Program-made: the position numbers and the translations under genes
The notes under the pieces: model-generated
Told to the model about the DNA's origin: nothing
What the model saw: only the letters and a program-made list of their open reading frames with translations
Database searches by the model: none
In this document: one piece after another, positions 16,887 through 26,690 of the stretch
Position numbering within the stretch: position 1 is the stretch's first letter
Layout of the letters: the number at the start of each line of letters is the position of its first letter
NCBI GenBank assembly: GCA_937957915.1
Contig: CALGNZ010000028.1
Span: 1-64,000, forward strand
Direction: 5' to 3'
DNA from: an uncultured Granulosicoccaceae bacterium
Lineage (GTDB): Bacteria > Pseudomonadota > Gammaproteobacteria > Granulosicoccales > Granulosicoccaceae
DNA: 64,000 nucleotides

Positions 16887-17905
16887 TACTGTTTTGGCGC
16901 CTCATTGTTTCTTCCGAGTAGCCATATATCCATGCGATCCAGTGCCGGCACAACGCAGTTCATCAATAGTATCGCAAACGCCACCGCATCGGGGAATGCG
17001 CCGAAGGTTCTGATCAAGTAGACAAGGCCACCGGCTCCAGCGGCGTAAATCAACCGCGCTCGGTTACTGGCCGCGGCGCTAACCGGGTCGGTAGCAATAA
17101 AAAAGGCACCTAACATAGTGGCGCCTCCAAACAGGTGAAACCCTGGACCAGCTTGCAGTGGATTGATCAGGTTCCCGATTGTCGTGCACAGCAACAGGGT
17201 AACAATAAACGCCAATGGTATTTGCCACTGAATAATGCGTTTGTGCCATAGCCAGATACCACCGACCAGAAATGCCATGTTTGCCCACTCGCTGTGAGCG
17301 GCGCCAATCGTTCCAAAGGTATTACCTGGCGGGGTGGGATTGTCAAGTGTTTTTAATAACCAGCCCCGATGCTGATCGAGTGCGGTGGCACCGGTTAATG
17401 CATCCCAGTTTGCCTGCAGTTTTACTCCACCGTTCATAACGATTGCTATGGAATCATGCAGGCTCAGGTTGAACGCTTCCGGCGTGTTTAGCCACAACCC
17501 GAGATCCAGTGGATAGCTAATCAGTAACAGTGCATAGCCCGCCATTGCCGGGTTAAAAATATTTTGTCCTAATCCGCCAAACAAGTGTTTAGCAAGTAGT
17601 ATTGCAAATGCTGCTGCCAGTACAGGCAGCCACCAGGCGAGCAGCGGCGGCAGGCAAAGTGCGATAAGCCAGCCGGTAACTACCGCCGAATAGTCTTCCA
17701 GGCTGGTGCGAACTGAACGCCTGCGCAGTTTCACTGCAATCGCCTCAAACACGACAGCAGCTATGATGGCCAGTAGCAGGTTTATTACCCCTCCCCAACC
17801 GGTTTGATAAATGAAGACTGCGGTCCCGGGTATCAATGCGGCCAGTACTAACCGCATAAGATGGCTGACGCCGGGCAAAGCTGTATTGGTGTGCAGTGTG
17901 GTCAT
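16886..17905 (-). CDS. rnfD: Rnf/Rsx electron transport complex subunit D
   Basis: A 339-residue polytopic membrane protein of the NqrB/RnfD family with about nine to ten hydrophobic segments. The motif LTGATALDQHRG (about residues 168-179) contains the Thr that usually carries covalent FMN. LFGGLGQNIFNPAMAGYALLL and FFIATDPVSAAA are further family blocks. It works with RnfG in transmembrane electron transfer. Its ATG shares one base with the rnfC stop (TGATG). Confidence 0.95.
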   Translation of the reverse strand: MTTLHTNTALPGVSHLMRLVLAALIPGTAVFIYQTGWGGVINLLLAIIAAVVFEAIAVKLRRRSVRTSLEDYSAVVTGWLIALCLPPLLAWWLPVLAAAFAILLAKHLFGGLGQNIFNPAMAGYALLLISYPLDLGLWLNTPEAFNLSLHDSIAIVMNGGVKLQANWDALTGATALDQHRGWLLKTLDNPTPPGNTFGTIGAAHSEWANMAFLVGGIWLWHKRIIQWQIPLAFIVTLLLCTTIGNLINPLQAGPGFHLFGGATMLGAFFIATDPVSAAASNRARLIYAAGAGGLVYLIRTFGAFPDAVAFAILLMNCVVPALDRMDIWLLGRNNEAPKQ

Positions 17906-19443
17906 CAGGACTGACCGTCTGCAGGAGATGTGTTGTTATTGGCAGGTGGCTGGTTTTTCTTTTTGTCTCTGGCTCGTTGCAGTGCCTCCTCTACCAGCTT
18001 TCGTTTTGCCTGCTGCCCTGCCTTTTCCGGTTGATTGAGGTTCGACTGTTTTTTATCGAGTTTTTTAAATTCGCGTTGCTTGCTGTTTTCCAGGCGTGCC
18101 TGTCTTTTCTCATATCTTGCTTTTGCCAGATTAGCCATCTGGCGCGCGTGAGTGTCCTGGCGCATCTGCTCTTTGCTTTTGGCAAAAATACCAGCCAGCG
18201 GAATATGACTGGGGCATGCGCGGTCACAGCAGGTGCACTCAATACAGTTTTGCAGGTTGAGCGTCTGCAGGTTTGTGTAGTTTGCAGTTGACGCTGCGGA
18301 TAGCAGTAGTTGTGGTTTCAAACTCACCGGGCAGGCATCAACACAGAGACTGCAGCGAACACAGGGTCTGACAGTTGGTTGTGTCTTTACATATTTTAGC
18401 TGAATACAGTTACTTGCTTTTGTGACCACCGCATCCAGCCCGACTTCTGTACCCATCATTTCGCCACCGACCACAATTGTGCAATCACGGCGCTGTTCGT
18501 AGTATGCGATCAGGTCGCTGATGGGTGTGCCAAGAGGCAGTCTCAGGTTAAACCGGTTATGTTGGCTGTCGATGATAGTTGCGATACGGTGTGTACAGGG
18601 ATTGCCAAGAATTAATGCCTGAGACAGCGAATAGCATGTGTTGATGTTAAAGGTAATCAACTGACTTTCATGAATGTCTGTGGGTGTAAGCGTACGCCCG
18701 ACACAGTGCGACATCAGCAGAGACTCAGCGCCATTCGGATAACTTGCAGGCACCACCTGCAATTCAGTATGTGCGGCAAACTGTTGCGCACAACAGTTAA
18801 GCACTGATGTCAGAAGTAATTGTCCCAGTGCGCTTTTGTCGGATTCAATACCGATAATGGTTTTTTTTGCTTGTGTTGCGTGTTGCGCCAGGCAAATGCC
18901 CATCGCTATTTCGTCAATTGAGTGATTCAGCAAAGCTTCATCACAGCAGATAGACGGGTCGCATTCTGCCGCATTGATTAACAGCGTGTCTGCTGGTTTA
19001 TCACCAAGCTTGTTGATCTTGGCTGCTACCGGATAACAACTTCCGCCAAGGCCTACTAAACCCGCATTATGTATTCGCTGTAAATATTCACTACGTGACC
19101 AGCCATTGTATAGGGTAGTAATCGTAGTGCCTTGCGGTTGCTGACTTTGTCGGGTGATCGATCCGGTTTGAGCGTCGCCGTTGGGGGTTTGACGCAGTGT
19201 AATCTGCTGCGCGGTAATTGTATCCACGATACCACTAATACTCGCATGCACCGGCACTTCGAACAGGTTGTCACTGTGTGTTAACAACTGTCCCTGATTA
19301 ACCGCCTGGCCTATGGTGACAATAACCGCTGCAGCTTTACCCTGATGCTGACGCAGAGGTATGCACACCCTTTCGGGTGCTGGCCAATCGATGACCGGTG
19401 GTGTCCGAGAAGGTGAGTCATGTACGTGAGCAGTGGTGTCCAT
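17905..19443 (-). CDS. rnfC: Rnf/Rsx electron transport complex subunit C
   Basis: A soluble 512-residue subunit with a central NADH/FMN-binding NuoF-like region and two ferredoxin-type 4Fe-4S clusters: CVRCSLCVDACP and CIECTCCDRACP near residues 370-420. It is the NADH-side entry module of Rnf. The C-terminal tail after the clusters is short and rich in Lys, Gln and Asn, with KARYEKRQARLE, and lacks the very long alanine-rich tails seen in some gammaproteobacteria. The ATG at 19443 is preferred over a TTG at 19473 that would overlap rnfB. Confidence 0.94.
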   Translation of the reverse strand: MDTTAHVHDSPSRTPPVIDWPAPERVCIPLRQHQGKAAAVIVTIGQAVNQGQLLTHSDNLFEVPVHASISGIVDTITAQQITLRQTPNGDAQTGSITRQSQQPQGTTITTLYNGWSRSEYLQRIHNAGLVGLGGSCYPVAAKINKLGDKPADTLLINAAECDPSICCDEALLNHSIDEIAMGICLAQHATQAKKTIIGIESDKSALGQLLLTSVLNCCAQQFAAHTELQVVPASYPNGAESLLMSHCVGRTLTPTDIHESQLITFNINTCYSLSQALILGNPCTHRIATIIDSQHNRFNLRLPLGTPISDLIAYYEQRRDCTIVVGGEMMGTEVGLDAVVTKASNCIQLKYVKTQPTVRPCVRCSLCVDACPVSLKPQLLLSAASTANYTNLQTLNLQNCIECTCCDRACPSHIPLAGIFAKSKEQMRQDTHARQMANLAKARYEKRQARLENSKQREFKKLDKKQSNLNQPEKAGQQAKRKLVEEALQRARDKKKNQPPANNNTSPADGQS

Positions 19444-19447
19444 GGCT

Positions 19448-19972
19448 TCAGGCCGGTTGGTCTGTGTCGGCAATCACAATCAGATCTATGCAATCTACCG
19501 GACATGGCGGTAAGCACAGTTCGCAGCCTGTACACTGATCAGCGATTACGGTGTGCATTAACTTGGCGGCGCCTACAATGGCATCGACAGGGCATGCCTT
19601 GATGCACAGTGTACAGCCAATGCATTCGTCTTCGCGGATCAGTGCCAATAGTGGAGGTTTCACCTCACCGTAATCAGGATCCAGCGCAATAACCGGCCGC
19701 CCCAGCAGGTCTGCCAGTGCTGCAACCCCGGCTTCACCACCAGGCGGGCATTGATTGATATCGGCTTCATTGTTGGCAATGGCGTCGGCGTATGGCCGGC
19801 AGCCGGGGTAGCCGCATTGTGCACATTGCGTCTGTGGCAACAACCTGTCGATTTGTGCGCTGAGTGATTCGTTGTCTGATGTGAACCATGATGCTGCATA
19901 ACCAAGTACAACACCAATGAGCAACGCTATTGCTGTGACGACAAATATGCCTGTGACGAAATTGTGTGCCAT
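19448..19972 (-). CDS. rnfB: Rnf/Rsx electron transport complex subunit B
   Basis: A 174-residue protein with one N-terminal membrane anchor (residues about 8-30). It is followed by a cluster domain [16 protein letters not shown] that binds one 4Fe-4S centre, and then a two-cluster ferredoxin domain with [12 protein letters not shown] and [12 protein letters not shown]. This order is diagnostic of RnfB/RsxB, which exchanges electrons with soluble ferredoxin or SoxR. It lies 14 bases downstream of rnfA, and 4 bases before the chosen rnfC start. Confidence 0.96.
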   Translation of the reverse strand: MAHNFVTGIFVVTAIALLIGVVLGYAASWFTSDNESLSAQIDRLLPQTQCAQCGYPGCRPYADAIANNEADINQCPPGGEAGVAALADLLGRPVIALDPDYGEVKPPLLALIREDECIGCTLCIKACPVDAIVGAAKLMHTVIADQCTGCELCLPPCPVDCIDLIVIADTDQPA

Positions 19973-19986
19973 CGCTTTACATCGAG

Positions 19987-20562
19987 TCAGGTGATGCCAC
20001 CGAAACCCATGAACGCAAGTGACATGAAGCCGGCGCTGACCATCGCCACGGCAGCACCTTTGAAGGGCGTCGGCACGTCTGCCTGATCGATGCGCTCTCG
20101 CATGGCTGAAAAGAGGATCAGCACTAACGTAAATCCCAGAGCGGCACCAAAGCCATAGACGGTTGCGTTAAGCAAGCCGGTGTTCTCGCGGATACTGAGC
20201 AGGGCTACGCCAAGGACGGCGCAGTTGGTCGTAATCAACGGTAGAAATATACCGAGCACCTGATGCAGCAGCGGGCTTGTTTTGCGAACAAACAATTCAG
20301 TGAATTGCACAATACCCGCAATGATCAGAATAAATACAATCAGACGCAGGTATTCAATCCCGAGTGGAACGAGTATCCACGTGTTTACCGAGTAGCTTAC
20401 TGCTGATGCGAGCGTTAGCACGAATGTGGTTGCCAGCCCCATGCCCATCGCAGTTTCAAGCTTGCCCGATACTCCCATAAACGGACAGAGCCCGAGGAAA
20501 TGCACCAGGATAAAGTTATTAACCAGGATCGTGGTTGCCAGTATCAGCAGCAAGTCACTCAT
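19987..20562 (-). CDS. rnfA: Rnf/Rsx electron transport complex subunit A
   Basis: A 191-residue, six-helix membrane protein. [21 protein letters not shown] at the N-terminus and [16 protein letters not shown] near residue 100 are nearly invariant in RnfA/RsxA; the Cys residues are the ligands of the membrane 2Fe-2S cluster shared with RnfE. It is the first rnf gene and starts only 3 bases after the metG stop, so metG and the whole rnf operon are probably one transcript. Confidence 0.97.
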   Translation of the reverse strand: MSDLLLILATTILVNNFILVHFLGLCPFMGVSGKLETAMGMGLATTFVLTLASAVSYSVNTWILVPLGIEYLRLIVFILIIAGIVQFTELFVRKTSPLLHQVLGIFLPLITTNCAVLGVALLSIRENTGLLNATVYGFGAALGFTLVLILFSAMRERIDQADVPTPFKGAAVAMVSAGFMSLAFMGFGGIT

Positions 20563-20565
20563 TGA

Positions 20566-22674
20566 CTACTTGACTCGCATACCCGCGTTGGCACCCTGAT
20601 CAGGCGATAGTACAAAAAGTTCGCTGCCACCCGGGCCTGCTGCCAGCACCATGCCTTCTGACAATCCGAAACGCATTTTTCTGGGCTTAAGATTAGCCAC
20701 CATCACCGTTTGTCTGCCAACCAGTTGTTCGGGCTCATAGGCGGATTTAATGCCGGCAAAGACGTTCCTCCTCTCGCCACCCAGATCCAGTGTTAGCTGC
20801 AGCAGTTTGTCAGCGCCCTTAACGTGCTCGGCGGCAACAATTGTTGCTACGCGCAGATCTACTTTGGCAAACTGTTCATAGTCGATCTCTTCGGAGATCG
20901 GATCATTGGCCAGCTCGCCGTTCGCTGCTTCGCCGCCTGCAGACAATGCCGCCTCTGCATCCAGATCTTCCTTGGAGGCCGCGACGATGGCTTCTATCTT
21001 TTCGCTCTCAATGCGTTTGATCATCGGTTTAAATTTGTTGATCGCGTGACCGTACAACGCTGTCTTCGAGTCAGTCCACTGAAGGTTTGGTGTATTTAGA
21101 AATTCCTCGGTTTGTTCGGCGATGGCGGGAAGAACCGGTTTCAGGTAGATAACCAGATTGCGGAATAGCACAATGCCAAGCGAACAAATTTCGTGAACCT
21201 CTTGTTGTCGGCCGTCCTCTTTGATGAGCGTCCACGGCGCGTGCTCTGCGATAAACTGATTGGCCTTGTCGGCCTGTGCAATGATTTCTCTTATCGCGCG
21301 GCTGTACTCTCGATTTTCGTATGCGTCGGCGATTGAGTCACCAGCGGCCACCGAGCTTTCAAACAGATCGTTGTCGGGCAGTGCGGATGCCAGCTTGCCA
21401 TCGAAGCGTGAACTGATAAACCCCGCACAGCGACTGGCGATGTTGACCACTTTGCCTACCAGGTCAGAGTTTACCCGTGCAACGAAATCCTCAAGGTTTA
21501 AATCAATGTCTTCAACCTTGTTGTTTAACTTGGCAGCATAGTAGTAGCGCAGGTAGTCGGGCTGCAGGTGATCAAGGTAGGTGCGTGCCTTGATAAAGGT
21601 GCCGCGAGATTTCGACATCTTGGCGCCGTCGACAGTTAAAAAGCCGTGGCAATAGACGGCCGTCGGCTTGCGGAAACCGGCACCGTCGAGCACTGCCGGC
21701 CAAAACAACGTGTGGAAGTAGGCTATGTCTTTGCCAATAAAGTGAACCAGTTCGGCGGAGGAATCGGGGTTCCAGTATTTGTCGAATTCGCTGTTATCAC
21801 CTTTCAGCAGATTTTTATGGCTGCCCATGTAGCCGATTGGCGCATCCAGCCAGACATAAAAGTATTTGCCGGGCGCATCCGGGATTTCGAATCCCCAGTA
21901 GGGTTTGTTGCGCGAGATGTCCCAGTCTTTCAGGCCACCGTCAAACCATTCCTGCAGCTTGTTGCTGATCTCTGGTTGTAGCTGGTCGCCGCGGGTCCAC
22001 TCCCGCAACATGGATTCGAAGTTGTCGAGCTTAAAAAAGAACTGCTCCGAGTCCTTTTTGATTGGCGATGCGCCACTTACGACAGATACCGGATCAATCA
22101 GGTCGGTTGCATCGTAGGTGCTGCTGCAGTTTTCGCAGTTGTCTCCGTATTGTTCCTCGGCGCTGCAATTGGGGCATTTGCCACGAACAAACCGGTCTGG
22201 CAAAAACATGTCGGCCTGTGGGTCGTACAGTTGCTCGATGGTTCTGCTGACGATATGGCCGGCCTCTTTCAGGCGGCTATAAATCAGTTCAACGCACTCG
22301 CGGTTCTCATCTGAATGGGTTGTGTGAAAATTATCGAAACTGAGCTGAAAATCGAGGAAATCGCTCTCGTGCTCGGCTTTCATGTCGTCGATGAGTGCCT
22401 GTGGCTCGATGCCCAGTTTTTGCGCTCGCAACATGATTGGTGTGCCGTGGGCATCATCCGCCCACACCCATACCGCGTTGTGGCCGCGCATACGCTGGAA
22501 GCGAACCCATATATCGGTTTGCACGTACTCCACCATATGGCCCAGGTGAATTGAGCCGTTGGCGTAGGGCAATGCACTGGTGACGAGAATGTCTCGTTTT
22601 ACGGGAGCTTGTTCCACGGTGTTTTGTTCCACTGTGTTTTGTCGCACTGTGTCGCGGGGACTGGAGTCGGTCAT
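20566..22674 (-). CDS. metG: Methionyl-tRNA synthetase
   Basis: The 702-residue product contains the class I signature HLGHMVEY (HIGH), a zinc knuckle [25 protein letters not shown] (KMSKS), and a C-terminal tRNA-binding OB-fold starting at [12 protein letters not shown], as in the long dimeric bacterial enzymes. It charges initiator and elongator tRNA with methionine. The first ~27 residues are an extension containing NTVEQ pentapeptide repeats ahead of the conserved [12 protein letters not shown]. The gene is divergent from apbC, a conserved gammaproteobacterial arrangement, and leads the rnf operon with a 3-base gap. Confidence 0.97.
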   Translation of the reverse strand: MTDSSPRDTVRQNTVEQNTVEQAPVKRDILVTSALPYANGSIHLGHMVEYVQTDIWVRFQRMRGHNAVWVWADDAHGTPIMLRAQKLGIEPQALIDDMKAEHESDFLDFQLSFDNFHTTHSDENRECVELIYSRLKEAGHIVSRTIEQLYDPQADMFLPDRFVRGKCPNCSAEEQYGDNCENCSSTYDATDLIDPVSVVSGASPIKKDSEQFFFKLDNFESMLREWTRGDQLQPEISNKLQEWFDGGLKDWDISRNKPYWGFEIPDAPGKYFYVWLDAPIGYMGSHKNLLKGDNSEFDKYWNPDSSAELVHFIGKDIAYFHTLFWPAVLDGAGFRKPTAVYCHGFLTVDGAKMSKSRGTFIKARTYLDHLQPDYLRYYYAAKLNNKVEDIDLNLEDFVARVNSDLVGKVVNIASRCAGFISSRFDGKLASALPDNDLFESSVAAGDSIADAYENREYSRAIREIIAQADKANQFIAEHAPWTLIKEDGRQQEVHEICSLGIVLFRNLVIYLKPVLPAIAEQTEEFLNTPNLQWTDSKTALYGHAINKFKPMIKRIESEKIEAIVAASKEDLDAEAALSAGGEAANGELANDPISEEIDYEQFAKVDLRVATIVAAEHVKGADKLLQLTLDLGGERRNVFAGIKSAYEPEQLVGRQTVMVANLKPRKMRFGLSEGMVLAAGPGGSELFVLSPDQGANAGMRVK
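22611..22655 (-). repeat. 15-bp in-frame tandem repeats in the metG leader
   Basis: Three 15-bp units begin at 22611, 22626 and 22641. The first two are identical but for one base and the third is diverged. They encode NTVEQ-like pentapeptides in the non-conserved N-terminal extension of methionyl-tRNA synthetase. Confidence 0.88.
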
Positions 22675-22894
22675 TGTTCTAAACGTCAGTATCGCCAGCG
22701 GCGACGGGGTGAAGAGTATAGCGTTTTAAACGCTCGCCGCGGAGGTGTATGGCGGCAGATTTGCGGGCGCTGAACCGGGTTTTTGGATTTACTGCACGGG
22801 CTAAGATCTTTGGCGCTAATCTGACGCACTGGCCATTGTCGCTGGTGTATCATTGCACCTTGTTAACTTTGACCGCAGAGAGCGGGAGCAACTT

Positions 22895-23986
22895 ATGTCA
22901 CAGGTAGACAAAACAGCGGTCGAGCAGGTGCTTGCCGCCTATAACGATCGATATACTGGAAAAAATCTGGTCGAAAGCAAAGTCGTCAAAGATATTCGTA
23001 TTGACGGTAGCGCGGTCGAAGTGGATTTGCAGTTTGGTTACCCGTGCAAGGGAATCGAGCAGGAAGTGCAATCCGAAGTAGAAACCCGACTTTTGGCAGC
23101 GGAAGGCATTGAGCAGGCCAAAGTCTCCATCACGACCAAAGTGGTTGCGCGGTCGGTACAGCATGGCGTTAAAAGGCTCGAAAACGTCAAGAATATAATT
23201 GCCGTTGCCTCTGGCAAAGGTGGTGTGGGCAAATCCACGACCTCTGTGAACCTGGCGCTGGCACTGTCAGTCGAGGGGGCCCGGGTTGGTTTGCTGGACG
23301 CCGATATCTACGGCCCCAGCCAGCCTCGAATGATGGGGCTGTCCGGGCAACCTGAATCTTCTGACGGCAAGTCGATCGAGCCGATGCGCAACTACGATGT
23401 TGAGACCATGTCGATTGGGTTCCTTATTGATGAGGAAACACCGATGATCTGGCGTGGGCCGATGGTCACCCAGGCGCTGGAGCAACTGCTCAATGACACA
23501 AACTGGAGCGCGCTCGACTATCTGATTATCGATTTACCGCCAGGCACCGGAGACACCCAGTTGACGTTATCGCAAAAGGTGCCTGTCAGTGGTGCGGTCA
23601 TCGTCACCACGCCGCAGGACATTGCACTGCTTGACGCGCGCAAGGGTTTGAAGATGTTTGAGAAAGTCGAGGTGCCAATCCTGGGCATCGTAGAGAATAT
23701 GAGCACCCATGTGTGTAGCGAATGCGGACATGAAGAAGCCATCTTTGGTACCGGTGGAGGCGGGCGCATGGCGTCTGACTACGACATCGAATTGCTGGGT
23801 ACGATGCCGCTGGAGATGTCGATTCGTGAGCAGGTTGACGGTGGCAAGCCCACGGTAGTGTCTGATCCGGAAGGCGTAATCTCTCAGAAATATCGGGAAA
23901 TTGCACGCAAAACAGCGGCTGGTCTGGTGAGTCAGTCAAAGGATTACAGCGCCAGCTTTCCGAACATTGTTATTCAGTCAACCTGA
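22895..23986 (+). CDS. apbC: Iron-sulfur cluster carrier ATPase ApbC/Mrp
   Basis: A 363-residue P-loop protein with an N-terminal MIP18/DUF59-like domain (FGYPCKGIEQE) and a deviant Walker A motif GKGGVGKST, followed by DADIYGPSQPRMMG and the C-terminal MSTHVCSECGHEEAIFG with its CxxC. This is the Mrp/ApbC/NBP35 family, which assembles and transfers 4Fe-4S clusters. The ATG at 22895 is supported by GGGAG eight bases upstream; a start 42 bases earlier is rejected. It is divergent from metG and followed after 16 bases by dcd, so it likely supplies Fe-S clusters to neighbouring Rnf and other proteins (inference). Confidence 0.95.
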   Translation: MSQVDKTAVEQVLAAYNDRYTGKNLVESKVVKDIRIDGSAVEVDLQFGYPCKGIEQEVQSEVETRLLAAEGIEQAKVSITTKVVARSVQHGVKRLENVKNIIAVASGKGGVGKSTTSVNLALALSVEGARVGLLDADIYGPSQPRMMGLSGQPESSDGKSIEPMRNYDVETMSIGFLIDEETPMIWRGPMVTQALEQLLNDTNWSALDYLIIDLPPGTGDTQLTLSQKVPVSGAVIVTTPQDIALLDARKGLKMFEKVEVPILGIVENMSTHVCSECGHEEAIFGTGGGGRMASDYDIELLGTMPLEMSIREQVDGGKPTVVSDPEGVISQKYREIARKTAAGLVSQSKDYSASFPNIVIQST

Positions 23987-24002
23987 TCACAGGTAACCCG
24001 AG

Positions 24003-24572
24003 ATGAGCATAAAATCTGACCGCTGGATTCGGCAAATGGCTGACGAACACGGGATGATCGAGCCATTTGAGAGTGGGCAGGTTCGTAGCGATGAAGACAA
24101 CAGGAAACTGATTTCCTATGGCACTTCCAGCTACGGATACGATGTTCGATGTGCAGCTGAGTTCAAGATCTTCACCAATATCAATCACGCGATTGTTGAT
24201 CCGAAGGACTTCGATACAGACAGTTTTGTCGATGTCGAAAGCGACGTCTGTATCATTCCACCGAACTCGTTCGCGCTTGCGCGCACTGTCGAATACTTTC
24301 GCATTCCGCGCAATGTGCTGACCATATGTCTTGGCAAGTCCACTTATGCGCGATGCGGTATTATCGTCAATGTAACGCCGCTTGAGCCTGAGTGGCAGGG
24401 CCATGTCACGCTCGAATTTTCCAACACGACGCCTTTGCCGGCAAAAATTTATGCTAACGAAGGCGTAGCGCAGATGTTGTTCCTTGAATCCGACGAGGTC
24501 TGCGAAACAAGCTATGCTGATCGCGCTGGAAAATACCAGGGTCAACGTGGTGTGACCCTGCCAAAAACGTGA
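24003..24572 (+). CDS. dcd: dCTP deaminase
   Basis: A 189-residue protein with the trimeric dUTPase-like fold signatures of dCTP deaminase: [14 protein letters not shown] near residue 38, [23 protein letters not shown] around residues 108-130, and the C-terminal [14 protein letters not shown] that closes the active site. It deaminates dCTP to dUTP for dTTP synthesis. It follows apbC by 16 bases, the same order as in Pseudomonas and relatives, and is likely co-transcribed with it. Confidence 0.97.
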   Translation: MSIKSDRWIRQMADEHGMIEPFESGQVRSDEDNRKLISYGTSSYGYDVRCAAEFKIFTNINHAIVDPKDFDTDSFVDVESDVCIIPPNSFALARTVEYFRIPRNVLTICLGKSTYARCGIIVNVTPLEPEWQGHVTLEFSNTTPLPAKIYANEGVAQMLFLESDEVCETSYADRAGKYQGQRGVTLPKT

Positions 24573-24714
24573 TTTAGTCGAGCCCACTGGCTCAAGCCTT
24601 CAGCAAAGCCAGACGTTAGTTTCCAGATATAACTCCGGTTTGGACACAAGCTCGTTGAAGGGATGAGGGCTTTGTGGAAGAATTCCAGCCATAAAGAGAA
24701 ACACTGGTACCAAC

Positions 24715-25206
24715 ATGATTGACTCTGATGGATTCAGACCAAACGTCGGTATCGTCCTGAGCAACGGCAGCGAAAAAGTATTTTGGGCTCGACGAGCTGG
24801 TAAAGACTCGTGGCAGTTCCCGCAGGGCGGCATCAAGCGGTCTGAGACACCGGAACAGGCAATGTTTCGGGAATTGCGCGAGGAGACAGGTCTTCAACGC
24901 GACGATGTAGAAGTCATGGGCTGCACCCGCAGCTGGCTGCGCTATCGCCTGCCATCTCGGTACATACGCAAACACCAAAGCCCCGTTTGCATTGGCCAAA
25001 AACAGATCTGGTACATGTTGCGGTTAGTCGGCGACGAATCACACGTGCAACTTGATCACAGCGATAGCCCGGAGTTTGACAGCTGGGAGTGGGTTGATTA
25101 CTGGTTGCCGCTGCGAAAGGTGATTTTTTTCAAGCGCGATGTCTATCGAGGTGCACTTGAAGAATTGGCGCCGCTGATGTTCCCGGAAGATGAGCGAACG
25201 ATTTAG
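24715..25206 (+). CDS. rppH: RNA pyrophosphohydrolase
   Basis: The 163-residue Nudix protein begins [15 protein letters not shown] and has the RppH form of the Nudix box, [13 protein letters not shown] then RELREETGL (residues 34-61). The C-terminal half, with [11 protein letters not shown] and [13 protein letters not shown], is also typical. RppH removes pyrophosphate from the 5' end of triphosphorylated mRNA and triggers RNase E decay. The length and every diagnostic block match E. coli RppH. It is convergent with hemJ. Confidence 0.96.
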   Translation: MIDSDGFRPNVGIVLSNGSEKVFWARRAGKDSWQFPQGGIKRSETPEQAMFRELREETGLQRDDVEVMGCTRSWLRYRLPSRYIRKHQSPVCIGQKQIWYMLRLVGDESHVQLDHSDSPEFDSWEWVDYWLPLRKVIFFKRDVYRGALEELAPLMFPEDERTI

Positions 25207-25241
25207 CTCGTCTTTGCCAGCTTTCGTTAAAACGGTTTGCG

Positions 25242-25694
25242 CTAAAACGGCTTGACCACGGCTAAAATTATAATCGCAACCAGCACCAGCACCGGTGCTT
25301 CATTGAACACTCTGAACCACACGTGAGAGCGGTTGTTTGTATCTGAGGCAAACTGCCTGATTAGCCGCCCGCAATACCAGTGGTAGCCTAGCAGCATCGC
25401 TACCAGTACGAGCTTCAGGTGCAGCCAGTACATTGTCATCAGCACATCCAGTGGATAGTAGCTCGCCAGCCAGATACCCATGGCAACAACAACAATGGCA
25501 CTTGGCGTCATGATGCCGCGGTAGAGCTTTCGTTCCATTATCTTGAAGCGATCTTTGCTGAGCTGGTCGTCAGCCATGGCGTGGTACACGAACAAGCGCG
25601 GCAGGTAAAACAGAGCGGCAAACCAGGTCACCACTGAAATGAGATGGATGGATTTTATCCAGAGCACCTGGCTCTCCACAGCAAGGTTCGCCAC
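25242..25694 (-). CDS. hemJ: Protoporphyrinogen IX oxidase HemJ
   Basis: A 150-residue membrane protein with four hydrophobic helices. The pattern WIKSIHLISVVTWFAALFYLPRLFVYHA in TM1, with its conserved His, and the central FKIMERKLYRGIMTPSAI, WLHLKL and HVWFRVFNEAPVL blocks are those of HemJ. The enzyme oxidises protoporphyrinogen IX to protoporphyrin IX in organisms lacking HemG/HemY and is a heme-dependent membrane oxidase. The closing FNEAPVLVLVAIIILAVVKPF is also typical. A second heme-pathway gene, hemB, lies at the far end of this window. Confidence 0.94.
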   Translation of the reverse strand: MANLAVESQVLWIKSIHLISVVTWFAALFYLPRLFVYHAMADDQLSKDRFKIMERKLYRGIMTPSAIVVVAMGIWLASYYPLDVLMTMYWLHLKLVLVAMLLGYHWYCGRLIRQFASDTNNRSHVWFRVFNEAPVLVLVAIIILAVVKPF

Positions 25695-25776
25695 GGAACC
25701 GGGCTGACCAAGTGTACAGCATCACATAAAGCGTATGATGCCAGGTCTGCCGAAACCGTTCGGGGTGAGGCTCGAA

Positions 25777-26334
25777 TTAGTGACTGACGGATTGTTGCGC
25801 CAGCGAGCGTTGTAAGGTCATTGCCTTTATCTGACGCTGCAGTTCATCGGCTCGCAGTCTGCCCACGATCCGCTGAGTGATGTTGCCTTGATCATCGATC
25901 AGGAACGAGGTCGGTGTAAAACGAACCTGGGCAAAGGCATCGGCGATGGATCCGTCGGTATCGGCGACTAACTGGAATTGAATATTCTGGTCATCGCGAA
26001 ATCTGTTTACTTCATTTACCGGATCGTAAGGCATGGTGATTCCAACGACTTCAAGTGTTTCGTCGCCATACTGTTGCTGAACCGTGTTAATCACTGGCAG
26101 ATTTTTGTTTGAGATCGGGCAATCTGGCGAAAGGAATGTCACAAGTCTGGTTTTACCATTCATTGCTGCCAGGTTGACCTGCTCGCCTTCTATAGACGTC
26201 ACAGTGAGAACCGGGGCAGCGCGCAAGCCCGGGGGGTTTGCCAGGTAAACGACGGAAAACGCAGCTATCACTGCGGCAAATAAATAGGGAATTCTTAATG
26301 TCACTGGGCTGAAGTGTCCTGAATCTATCTGCAC
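25777..26334 (-). CDS. Exported redoxin-like protein with CPIS motif
   Basis: The 185-residue protein has an N-terminal membrane/export segment (residues about 13-30) and a thioredoxin-like domain. The usual CxxC is replaced by CPIS within FLSPDCPISNKNLP, a pattern found in redoxin-domain proteins of the AhpC/TSA and TlpA type, so disulfide oxidoreduction would depend on a single cysteine. The downstream FTPTSFLIDDQGNI contains the conserved cis-proline region. A periplasmic thiol-redox or cytochrome-assembly role is an inference. It lies downstream of no obvious partner; hemJ follows on the same strand after 82 bases. Confidence 0.78.
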   Translation of the reverse strand: MQIDSGHFSPVTLRIPYLFAAVIAAFSVVYLANPPGLRAAPVLTVTSIEGEQVNLAAMNGKTRLVTFLSPDCPISNKNLPVINTVQQQYGDETLEVVGITMPYDPVNEVNRFRDDQNIQFQLVADTDGSIADAFAQVRFTPTSFLIDDQGNITQRIVGRLRADELQRQIKAMTLQRSLAQQSVSH

Positions 26335-26690
26335 AAGTATATGCCGTATGCATGCTTGTCTTAATTGCGATCAATTAACGCTGGCGAGCCTGCCAGCAAA
26401 CCCCTGGTGCAGACGGTCTGTCTGCATCACCTCGATTACCAGGCAATTCTAAAGTGTGAGCCAGCGCTTGCTGGCAAAAAAATGACACTGGGCCATATTG
26501 CAATTTGCTACCCGCTTTTTGCTGTTTTCCTTTAAAAACACCGACCTTGGTGCAAATCTTTAGACAGTGTGTCTAAAGTTTCTGGTCCTTCTTGCCGTCG
26601 AGTTTAAAAGTAGTGCGCGAGTGAGATGGTTTCACTGCGGACCCGTGTCGCTGCATTTAAAACCGAATTGAACCAGAGCGGAGACTTTCA
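26335..26690. other. Divergent intergenic region
   Basis: These 356 bases separate the redoxin gene from the rightward outer-membrane protein gene. The only notable element is the perfect dyad at 26558-26578; no gene or RNA is seen. The promoters must lie here. Confidence 0.4.
26558..26578. promoter_or_regulatory. Perfect 21-bp dyad, candidate operator
   Basis: Perfect 9-bp arms CTTTAGACA and TGTCTAAAG around a 3-base centre (GTG). It sits about 112 bases upstream of the small outer-membrane protein gene. There is no following T-run, so binding by a dimeric regulator is more likely than termination. The regulator is unknown. Confidence 0.5.
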
